From an uncultured Bacilli bacterium (lineage in GTDB: Bacteria > Bacillota_I > Bacilli_A > RF39 > UBA660), in the NCBI GenBank assembly GCA_947591175.1, contig CANQDB010000010.1:1-20503 (forward strand): a DNA stretch of 20,503 nt, given 5' to 3'. A model generated the notes under the pieces. It made no database searches and was not told the DNA's origin. It saw nothing but the letters and a program-made list of their open reading frames with translations. Below, piece by piece: positions 1 to 4,905 of the stretch. The first letter of the stretch is position 1. Each line of letters opens with the position of its first letter. A program made the translations under genes and the position numbers.

Positions 1-346
1 TTATTTACCTGAATTATCCGTTCAAGATGTCGCCATCGCCGGCCTTTTACATGACTTTTATTCAAGACCTTGGCGCGAAGAAAAAGCGGATACTAGATTC
101 TTTCATAAACATGGCTTTGTACATGCTTATGAGGCTTCGAAAAATGCTTACCTATATTTTCCTGAATACATGGATATCTATGTCGAGGATGCTATCGTCA
201 AGCACATGTTTCCCTTAAATCGGCATTTACCCAAATATACGGAGAGTTGGATTATTACTCTAGCTGACAAAATGGTTTCCTTTAAAGTACTTCCTAGTCC
301 TAAAGAAATACCTCTTTATCTTGGCTTTGTCAAAAAGCAAAAATAG
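1..346 (+). CDS. HD-domain phosphohydrolase, 3' end only
   Basis: The frame is open from base 2 to the TAG at 344-346, giving the last 114 residues of a protein whose start lies outside the window. It contains GLLHD (the HD metal-binding pair), a following HKHGFVHAYEA segment, VKHMFPL and a late ITLADKMVS segment. This order of His, His-Asp, His and Asp is typical of the HD superfamily of metal-dependent phosphohydrolases, many of which act on nucleotides or phosphate esters. The N-terminal His of the motif must be upstream. Small Firmicutes HD proteins of about 160-180 residues end in this way. The substrate cannot be told. The next gene begins 29 bases downstream with its own ribosome-binding site and no terminator between, so co-transcription is possible. 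I am confident of the family and not of the reaction. Confidence 0.8.
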   Translation, partial: YLPELSVQDVAIAGLLHDFYSRPWREEKADTRFFHKHGFVHAYEASKNAYLYFPEYMDIYVEDAIVKHMFPLNRHLPKYTESWIITLADKMVSFKVLPSPKEIPLYLGFVKKQK

Positions 347-375
347 TTTCACCGCTAGATGAAAGGAGTTTAATT

Positions 376-1740
376 ATGCGTAGTACTCGTTTTTTAAATT
401 GGACTAATTACATCGTTTCTGGAACGGTTATTATCGTTTTAGGAATTTTTATTTTAGTAGGTAATGAGAACTTATATCAACAAGGTATAAATCTTTTTAT
501 CTTCAGTTTCTTGCTACTTGGAATCTCGCAAGTTTTGACTTTATTATTCAAAGACCGTAAAGATTTTAAAAAAGAATCTCTTCTTCGTTCTTGTGGCAAC
601 ATCGTCTTTGCTATGGTCATGATGCATTATCCCAATATCCCACTTTCGATTGTGCCTTTGCTATTTGCATTTTATTTACTATTTAACTTTTTAGTAAAAG
701 CGGTTTGTTTTTATATTTCGTTTAAAAATAGACGACCATCGTGTTGGATTGATTTATTCTTAGCTCTTTTTTATTTGATTTCAGGAGTTAGTTTCTTATT
801 TTCACCACTTGGACACTTGCCGACACTTTTATCGATTATTGGTATCTATTGTATTTTGTTGGGTCTAAGTGAATATCGAGCCTTCCTTATCGAAGTAATT
901 CCTGCTCGTTTTAAGAGAAAATTAAAACGGCATTTTAGGATTACTTTGCCAGCCTTTTTGGAAGCCTTTATGCCACGGAGAATGTTGGATGACATCAATC
1001 ATTATTTTAACGATATGAAAGAGATCAATGAAGAGGCGTTCGTGCAGCAAAAAGAAAATGAAGAACCTGATTTGGAAATATTTATCCACATGTCACCTTT
1101 AGGTTTCAATCAATTCGGTCACATGGATATCTTTTTTGAAAATAAAGTATTATCGTATGGTAACTACGATGACTCTTCGTTAAGACTTTTTAAGTCAATG
1201 GGGGATGGAGTTCTTTTTGAAACTGTCAAAGAAGACTATATTCCCTTTGTCATTAAGTATAGTGATAAAACCTTAATTGGTTTTGGGTTGAAGTTGACAG
1301 CATCTCAAAAGAAAAGTATTCAAGAAGGACTAAAACAAATTAAAGAGAAATCTTATCCTTGGTATCCTGAAGCCGCCATCGACCATCAAAATAAAGTAAC
1401 AGGTAAGACTTATCACGATTATGCTAGCGAACTCTATGAGGCTACCAAAAAACAAACGAAATTCTATAAATTTAGTGAAGGGGAGTTCAAGACTTATTTC
1501 GTCTTAGGTACTAATTGTACATCTTTTGCCGATCATATCGTCGGTAAAAGTGGTACGGATCTTTTAAAGATGGTTGGACTGATTACTCCAGGCACTTATT
1601 TGGATTATCTTGATCACGAATTTCATAAGAAAAAGAGTATGGTTATAAGTAAGACTATTTATAACGAAGAGACCAAAGAGAAAGCCATTCACAAAAACAA
1701 GAAAAAATCTTTGAAGAAAAAGAAAAATATGCTAAAATAA
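376..1740 (+). CDS. Membrane protein (DUF308/HdeD-like) with C-terminal papain-like cysteine domain
   Basis: 454 residues, starting at an ATG seven bases after AAGGAG (363-368). Residues about 8-175 form six or so hydrophobic segments resembling the HdeD/DUF308 membrane family. After a basic linker (about 176-235) comes a soluble domain with FIHMSPLGFNQFGHMDIFF (H238, H249) and, much later, LGTNCTSFADHIVG (C381). In this order, His before Cys, the domain resembles the circularly permuted NlpC/P60-papain families (YiiX/LRAT/DUF4105-like), with C381 as the likely nucleophile. These act as hydrolases or acyltransferases on peptide, lipid or wall substrates; the one used here is unknown. The tail (about 425-454) is strongly Lys-rich. 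Topology places the catalytic domain beside the membrane, but on which side is unclear. It ends at a terminator-like hairpin. The domain calls rest on motif reading only. Confidence 0.7.
   Translation: MRSTRFLNWTNYIVSGTVIIVLGIFILVGNENLYQQGINLFIFSFLLLGISQVLTLLFKDRKDFKKESLLRSCGNIVFAMVMMHYPNIPLSIVPLLFAFYLLFNFLVKAVCFYISFKNRRPSCWIDLFLALFYLISGVSFLFSPLGHLPTLLSIIGIYCILLGLSEYRAFLIEVIPARFKRKLKRHFRITLPAFLEAFMPRRMLDDINHYFNDMKEINEEAFVQQKENEEPDLEIFIHMSPLGFNQFGHMDIFFENKVLSYGNYDDSSLRLFKSMGDGVLFETVKEDYIPFVIKYSDKTLIGFGLKLTASQKKSIQEGLKQIKEKSYPWYPEAAIDHQNKVTGKTYHDYASELYEATKKQTKFYKFSEGEFKTYFVLGTNCTSFADHIVGKSGTDLLKMVGLITPGTYLDYLDHEFHKKKSMVISKTIYNEETKEKAIHKNKKKSLKKKKNMLK
1711..1738 (+). promoter_or_regulatory. Candidate promoter for the tRNA
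   Basis: TTGAAG (1711-1716), 16-base spacer, TAAAAT (1733-1738), lying inside the last codons of the preceding gene. Transcription would begin near 1745, about 25 bases before the tRNA and within the terminator hairpin, so the tRNA transcript would lack most of the hairpin's left arm. Confidence 0.45.
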
Positions 1741-1742
1741 AG

Positions 1743-1768
1743 AAGTAACTTATCTAGGTTACTTTTTC
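1743..1768 (+). terminator. Intrinsic terminator after the membrane/cysteine-domain gene
   Basis: AAGTAAC (1743-1749) pairs with GTTACTT (1758-1764) around an eight-base loop, followed by a T-rich run. It ends two bases before the tRNA, which suggests the tRNA is made from a promoter that starts inside or beyond the hairpin's left arm. Confidence 0.65.
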
Positions 1769-1769
1769 T

Positions 1770-1843
1770 GCCGATATAGTTTAGTGGTAAAACAGATCCT
1801 TGGTAAGGATCAGCGGACAGTTCAATTCTGTCTTTCGGCACCA
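1770..1843 (+). tRNA. tRNA-Thr (anticodon GGU)
   Basis: A complete cloverleaf with encoded CCA can be drawn. The acceptor arm is GCCGATA/TTTCGGC with discriminator A. The D arm GTTT/AAAC has a short AGTGGTA loop. The anticodon arm GATCC-TTGGTAA-GGATC has anticodon GGT at 1802-1804. The variable loop has four bases. The T arm is GACAG-TTCAATT-CTGTC. The first two acceptor pairs (G-C, C-G) fit threonyl-tRNA synthetase recognition. Two oddities: a T-T mismatch at the sixth acceptor pair, and a D arm with the short form commonly seen in glycine tRNAs. The tRNA is probably functional, but its sequence is unusual. Confidence 0.85.
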
Positions 1844-1880
1844 GATTGATATCCAACTCGAAAAACTCGAGTATGAATAG

Positions 1881-1910
1881 AAAACGTACTTGCTAAAAGT
1901 GCGTTTTTAT
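1881..1910 (+). terminator. Intrinsic terminator after the tRNA
   Basis: AAAACGTACTT (1881-1891) pairs with AAGTGCGTTTT (1897-1907, one G-T pair) around a GCTAA loop, and the right arm ends in Ts. It overlaps the -35 element of the next promoter, so the tRNA and the antisense RNA genes are packed without spare DNA. Confidence 0.65.
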
Positions 1911-1918
1911 GTTATTAT
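1890..1918 (+). promoter_or_regulatory. Promoter of the antisense (antitoxin) RNA
   Basis: TTGCTA (1890-1895), 17-base spacer, TATTAT (1913-1918). The predicted start is about 1925. It fires toward the peptide gene on the opposite strand. Confidence 0.65.
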
Positions 1919-1924
1919 GTATTT

Positions 1925-2042
1925 GTCAAGGAAACTTGCATAAAATAAAAAAGGATACATTTGATTGGGCTAATCAAATGTAATCCCTTATTTAGGATAG
2001 CATCTGAAATCAACAAATGTTGAAATCAGATGCTTTTGCTAT
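1925..2042 (+). ncRNA. Convergent antisense RNA, probable type I antitoxin
   Basis: About 115 bases from the predicted start to the T-rich end of a hairpin. It holds two stem-loops. The first (1951-1989) pairs AAGGATACATTTGATT with its near-complement around GGGCT. The second (2000-2033) pairs GCATCTGA with TCAGATGC, has an inner CAAC/GTTG, and is followed by TTTTGCTATTTT, which would terminate the RNA just as it reaches the 3' end of the peptide frame. The RNA carries TCAAATGTAATCC (1974-1986) and AGCATCTGA (1999-2007). Both also occur on the + strand over the 5' end of the peptide mRNA (TCAAATGTATCC at 2177-2188; AGCATCTGA at 2162-2170), so both can pair with that mRNA. This convergent, repeat-based layout is that of the Fst/par type I family. 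No long reading frame is present. The role is inferred from the layout. Confidence 0.6.
1941..1989 (-). terminator. Terminator of the peptide (toxin) mRNA
   Basis: On the - strand the hairpin GGATTACATTTGATT-AGCCC-AATCAAATGTATCC is followed by TTTTTTATTTT. Its last 12 bases (complement of 1953-1964) are the perfect complement of the predicted 5' end of the same mRNA (complement of 2177-2188), so the two ends of the transcript could pair. Confidence 0.65.
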
Positions 2043-2116
2043 TTTAGAAGTAAAATAATTACGACTAAGAATAGGAGTAATATTATAATAAATTGAGAAA
2101 ATTCTCTTTTTGTCAT
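2039..2116 (-). CDS. Small hydrophobic peptide, probable type I toxin
   Basis: 25 codons, ATG at 2116-2114 and TAG at 2041-2039 on the - strand. The peptide opens with a polar MTKREFSQF, continues with an unbroken run of about 15 Ile/Leu/Val/Phe residues and ends in one Lys, so it is a single membrane-spanning helix. The ribosome-binding site AAAGGTGG (complement of 2125-2132) is eight bases before the ATG. A promoter with a 17-base spacer lies upstream, a terminator downstream, and a + strand RNA runs toward it. Membrane-inserting peptides of this size with a convergent or overlapping RNA are the hallmark of type I toxins (Fst/Ldr, TxpA/BsrG). The sequence is not one I recognise, lacking for example the charged tail of Fst, so the family is open. 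It is the only - strand gene in the window. Confidence 0.65.
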   Translation of the reverse strand: MTKREFSQFIIILLLFLVVIILLLK

Positions 2117-2127
2117 AAATATCGCCA

Positions 2128-2158
2128 CCTTTCTTTTATCATTTGATAAATAGAAAGG
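2128..2158 (-). promoter_or_regulatory. Hairpin covering the peptide's ribosome-binding site
   Basis: On the - strand CCTTTCTATTTATC pairs with GATAAAAGAAAGG around an AAAT loop (about 13 pairs, one bulged A). The right arm contains the AAAGG of the ribosome-binding site, so the mRNA would fold with translation shut, as is common in type I toxin mRNAs. Confidence 0.6.
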
Positions 2159-2194
2159 GAAAGCATCTGATATATTTCAAATGTATCCAGTAAT

Positions 2195-2223
2195 ATTATA
2201 GCAAACAAATGTTCTTTATACAA
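2195..2223 (-). promoter_or_regulatory. Promoter of the peptide (toxin) mRNA
   Basis: On the - strand TTGTAT (complement of 2218-2223), 17-base spacer, TATAAT (complement of 2195-2200). The transcript would start near 2188-2189 with GGATACATTTGA, placing the pairing repeat at its very 5' end. Confidence 0.75.
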
Positions 2224-2265
2224 CGAAAATTGGCAATAAAATTAGAGAAAAATCGGAAGAATTAG

Positions 2266-2293
2266 TTGCAAATTACTAAAAGTATAGTACAAT
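2266..2293 (+). promoter_or_regulatory. Promoter of the 2294-2412 small RNA
   Basis: TTGCAA (2266-2271), 16-base spacer, TACAAT (2288-2293). The predicted start is about 2300. Confidence 0.5.
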
Positions 2294-2299
2294 ACTACT

Positions 2300-2412
2300 A
2301 GGAGACCTTTGAGGTGTATCGAACCAAGCATTTTAGATGCGAATGTTCTAATCGTATGCTAAGTACGGGATTCTTCAGGCAAAAAGTAACTCGAAAGGGT
2401 TACTTTTGTTTT
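2300..2412 (+). ncRNA. Candidate small RNA of unknown family
   Basis: Roughly 110 bases between a promoter and a strong intrinsic terminator, with no credible reading frame. ACCT-TTG-AGGT near the start can form a small hairpin. 2327-2360 forms a longer one: AGCAT/ATGCT enclosing TTAGA/TCTAA around a purine-rich loop. A single-stranded CGGGATTCTTCAGGC-like stretch then precedes the terminator. I compared it by eye with common riboswitch, T-box, SRP and 6S features and found no match. The downstream gene has its own promoter beyond the terminator, so this is more likely a free RNA than a leader, but a terminating leader cannot be excluded. Confidence 0.45.
2382..2411 (+). terminator. Intrinsic terminator of the small RNA
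   Basis: AAAAGTAACTC (2382-2392) pairs with GGGTTACTTTT (2397-2407, one wobble) around a GAAA tetraloop, then GTTTT. The core AAGTAAC/GTTACTT arms are the same as in the terminator at 1743-1768. Confidence 0.8.
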
Positions 2413-2424
2413 GAAATTTTATCG

Positions 2425-2495
2425 TGTGCATAAAAAGTGTCAAAAACGCATCAATTGTGCCTAAAAATAAGGAAATCGATTGACTTTTTACGCAT
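2425..2495 (+). promoter_or_regulatory. Candidate operator repeats upstream of the coiled-coil protein gene
   Basis: TGTGCATAAAAA (2425-2436) and TGTGCCTAAAAA (2456-2467) are direct repeats with starts 31 bases apart, about three helical turns. A related inverted copy, TTTTTACGCA (2485-2494), lies across the -35 and spacer. The placement fits an activator or repressor site, but the repeats are short and A-rich. Confidence 0.35.
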
Positions 2496-2508
2496 ATTAT
2501 GATATATA
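2480..2508 (+). promoter_or_regulatory. Promoter of the coiled-coil protein gene
   Basis: TTGACT (2480-2485), 17-base spacer, TATATA (2503-2508), 24 bases before the start codon. Confidence 0.65.
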
Positions 2509-2531
2509 TGTAGCAAAGAGGAGGGAGTAAC

Positions 2532-3818
2532 ATGAAGAAGTTACCAACAAGTTGTCTTAAAATAGTTTTAGGAGTAGGTTTAGTTGCAGGAGTAGGTACT
2601 GTAGCCTTAAATCATGATAACATTTACAATTTATTTGTTAACAATAGAGACAAACAACTAGCACTAGCGGCTAATGAAACTGAAGTAGTCGATGTCGATA
2701 GCGAAGTTAAAAAGGCAGGAGCAGTTGTGGAACAAGCTGAAAAAGAAGTCGAAGAAGCTGATGCTAAAGTTAATGCTGCTAACGAAGAAGTCAAAAAAGC
2801 AGAAGTAACTAAAAACGAAGCTAACGAGGCTGTAAAGAAAGCGGACACGGCTGTTCAAGAAGCTAATGTCGCTAAGGCTAAAGCTGAAGAAGAATTAAAA
2901 ACTGCCAAGACTGACGAAGCGAAAAAGGCTGCGCAAGCAAAATTAGATGCTGCTAAGGCTGAACAGGAAAAAGCTGAACAGGCTAAAAAAGAAGCCGATG
3001 CTAAATTAAAGGCTGCCGAAGAAGCAAAACAAAAGGCTGAAGAAGAAGCAAGGAAAGCTGCAGAGGCTAAAAAAGAAGCCGAGGCTAAAAAACAGGCTGC
3101 AGAAGAAGCTAAAAGAAAAGCTGAAGAGGAAGCTGCTAGAGTAAAAGCTGAACAGGAAGAGGCTAGAAGAAAGGCCGAAGAGGAAGCTCAAAGAAAAGCT
3201 CAAGAAGAAGCACAAAAGCAAGCCGAATCTAGTAAACAAAGTGGTTTACCGCAATGGGCCTTAGATGCCGCTGCAAGAGCTGAACAAAAGAACAACGAAG
3301 AATACGAAGAATTACTTAAGGCTCAAAAAGAAGCAGGAGATGCTGCTAAAGCTGAAAGAGCCGCTCGTGAACAAGCCGAGAAAGAAGCACAAGAGGCGGA
3401 AGATGAAGCAAGACGTGCTAGAGAATCTACTGAAAGTTTAAAAGAGAAAGAACAAGCTCAAACAGAATTCAAATCAGAAATTTTAAAATCTGCGGCTAAA
3501 AAAGTAGATCAAGCAATTCAAACAGATACTAAAGAAAATGGTCAGGCAATTACTTGCCCAATAGGTCTTGACCATTGCGATGATTACGGTTGGATTTGGT
3601 TCGCTAAATTCGAATGCGAATTCAATATCTTTAGAGAACCAGGTTCTGGTGCTCTTGTCAGCACTACATATATAGGTCGTCGTGGTGGAGTTAATAGCAG
3701 CTGGATTCAATATGCACCTACTTACGTCAATGGTAAGAAGTTCGTTAGATGGGAAGTAGTCGAAAACGTTACTGAACTTGGTGTTAAAATGAACGTTTAC
3801 AAAGCTATTTACGAATAA
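2532..3818 (+). CDS. Exported Ala/Glu/Lys-rich coiled-coil protein with unique C-terminal domain
   Basis: 428 residues, ATG seven or so bases after GAGGAGGG. Residues 1-27 are a signal peptide or N-terminal anchor (basic start, then a Gly/Val/Leu-rich core). Residues about 50-235 are an almost pure A/E/K/Q heptad region with KAEEEA-type repeats, like TolA or streptococcal surface helices. A break (SGLPQW, about 239-244) interrupts it, and a second helix runs to about 330. Residues 331-428 are a compact globular domain with three Cys (342, 349, 362), many aromatic residues and alternating beta-like pattern. I do not recognise this domain. No LPXTG motif or wall-binding repeat is present, so the helix may hold the domain away from the membrane if the N-terminus stays anchored. 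The gene is monocistronic, with its own promoter and terminator. An adhesin, secreted effector or wall-spanning link are all possible. Confidence 0.75.
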   Translation: MKKLPTSCLKIVLGVGLVAGVGTVALNHDNIYNLFVNNRDKQLALAANETEVVDVDSEVKKAGAVVEQAEKEVEEADAKVNAANEEVKKAEVTKNEANEAVKKADTAVQEANVAKAKAEEELKTAKTDEAKKAAQAKLDAAKAEQEKAEQAKKEADAKLKAAEEAKQKAEEEARKAAEAKKEAEAKKQAAEEAKRKAEEEAARVKAEQEEARRKAEEEAQRKAQEEAQKQAESSKQSGLPQWALDAAARAEQKNNEEYEELLKAQKEAGDAAKAERAAREQAEKEAQEAEDEARRARESTESLKEKEQAQTEFKSEILKSAAKKVDQAIQTDTKENGQAITCPIGLDHCDDYGWIWFAKFECEFNIFREPGSGALVSTTYIGRRGGVNSSWIQYAPTYVNGKKFVRWEVVENVTELGVKMNVYKAIYE

Positions 3819-3851
3819 TATTAAATCATTAACTAAAACTAAATATTAAAG

Positions 3852-3880
3852 GATGGAACCATTTGAATCCATCTTTTTTT
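3852..3880 (+). terminator. Intrinsic terminator after the coiled-coil protein gene
   Basis: GATGGA (3852-3857) pairs with TCCATC (3868-3873), followed by seven Ts. Confidence 0.8.
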
Positions 3881-3881
3881 C

Positions 3882-3910
3882 TTGCCAAAACTAGTAATTA
3901 GTGCTATAAT
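3882..3910 (+). promoter_or_regulatory. Promoter of the HExxH protein gene
   Basis: TTGCCA (3882-3887), 17-base spacer, TATAAT (3905-3910), immediately after the preceding terminator. Confidence 0.7.
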
Positions 3911-3945
3911 ATCCACTCGATGAAAAAGAAAGGGGGATTATCTAG

Positions 3946-4800
3946 ATGAAATTAAAAAACAAAGATTTAAACCACATTATGGTCTCACCAATTTTACAAT
4001 TTATTCCCCATCTTTCGACCATTTGCGCTTATTTTGATAAAACTCCCCAAATGAATTATAAAACTTTTTATCGTAATCTCTATGATACAACTTATCTAGT
4101 AAAAACTGATGCTAAAAATAGTTCACCTTTTGTAACCCTAGCGGACTACCAAGGAAATATTGCCATTGAAGAACATGTTAAACGTAATAGTATGCCAGAA
4201 CCATTGATAGTTTTCTATCTTTTACATGAATGTTATCATGTAGCTTCTCTTTATACTTCGCCATCCCAAATTCAAATTGGTTTTTATCAACAAACAGAGA
4301 CTAGTAAAATAGGCCGAGGATTAAATGAAGGGTGTACCCAGTTATTAGTATGTCGTGATTTAGGCTTAAAAGATTTTTATATACCTATTGCTGGACCTGA
4401 TCGTACCCATTATTATACGGCAAGTCCTATGGAAACATCCCTTGCTAATTTACTTGGTCATATCGTTGGCTTTGACCACTTGAAAGAATTACTTTTAAAT
4501 GCCAATCTCTATGGCTTAGTAGAAGAATTAAGTGAGTACGTTCCTAAAACTCAGGTTATAAACTTTATTCACGAAATGGATGCCTTATCGCAAGAAGCCC
4601 ATGACTTTTACCATCACCATGGAAATATTCCCCTTGAGCGATATCAGAAAATTGTCAATTTCCTAGATGTTGTCTTTGACGAAAAGTATAAAAATAATCT
4701 TCTCAATCTTCCGAAAAGAGAAGCCTATTACAACGCTCACGTAACCTCTTTTGAAGGAATTTTACCTAAAATTAAATCTTCAAAAACATATCGAAAATAA
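3946..4800 (+). CDS. HExxH putative zinc metallopeptidase
   Basis: 284 residues, ATG nine bases after AAGGGGG. The core is LLHECYHVAS, an HExxH motif with H94, E95 and H98, followed 30 residues later by LNEGCTQLL, where E128 fits the third zinc ligand of gluzincin-type peptidases. The residues between are consistent with a small helical catalytic core. There is no signal peptide and no membrane segment, so it should act in the cytoplasm. The N-terminal 80 residues and the helical, charged C-terminal 130 residues match nothing I recognise. It is transcribed alone from its own promoter, and the next gene has a promoter too. The substrate is unknown. It could instead be a non-proteolytic zinc-binding regulator related to ImmA/IrrE, but it has no DNA-binding region. 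Confidence is fair for the metal site and low for the function. Confidence 0.65.
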   Translation: MKLKNKDLNHIMVSPILQFIPHLSTICAYFDKTPQMNYKTFYRNLYDTTYLVKTDAKNSSPFVTLADYQGNIAIEEHVKRNSMPEPLIVFYLLHECYHVASLYTSPSQIQIGFYQQTETSKIGRGLNEGCTQLLVCRDLGLKDFYIPIAGPDRTHYYTASPMETSLANLLGHIVGFDHLKELLLNANLYGLVEELSEYVPKTQVINFIHEMDALSQEAHDFYHHHGNIPLERYQKIVNFLDVVFDEKYKNNLLNLPKREAYYNAHVTSFEGILPKIKSSKTYRK

Positions 4801-4802
4801 AA

Positions 4803-4831
4803 TTGCACATCGAATAGAAATAAACTATAAT
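4803..4831 (+). promoter_or_regulatory. Promoter of the acyl-CoA synthetase-like gene
   Basis: TTGCAC (4803-4808), 17-base spacer, TATAAT (4826-4831). This leaves a leader of about 65 bases before the ATG at 4906, in which I see no clear structure. Confidence 0.7.
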
Positions 4832-4905
4832 AGTTAGTAAGGAAGCGATAAATTACTTAAAACATTAGGCAGTATTTTTGACGCAGTAAGAATAGGAGAT
4901 TTAAA

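Noticed and set aside
27..218. 63-codon open frame on the + strand
   Set aside because: It lies in another frame of the HD-domain gene fragment, which carries clear family motifs.
2624..3239. Several - strand frames rich in Ser/Phe/Leu
   Set aside because: They mirror the purine-rich repeats of the coiled-coil gene and have no binding sites.
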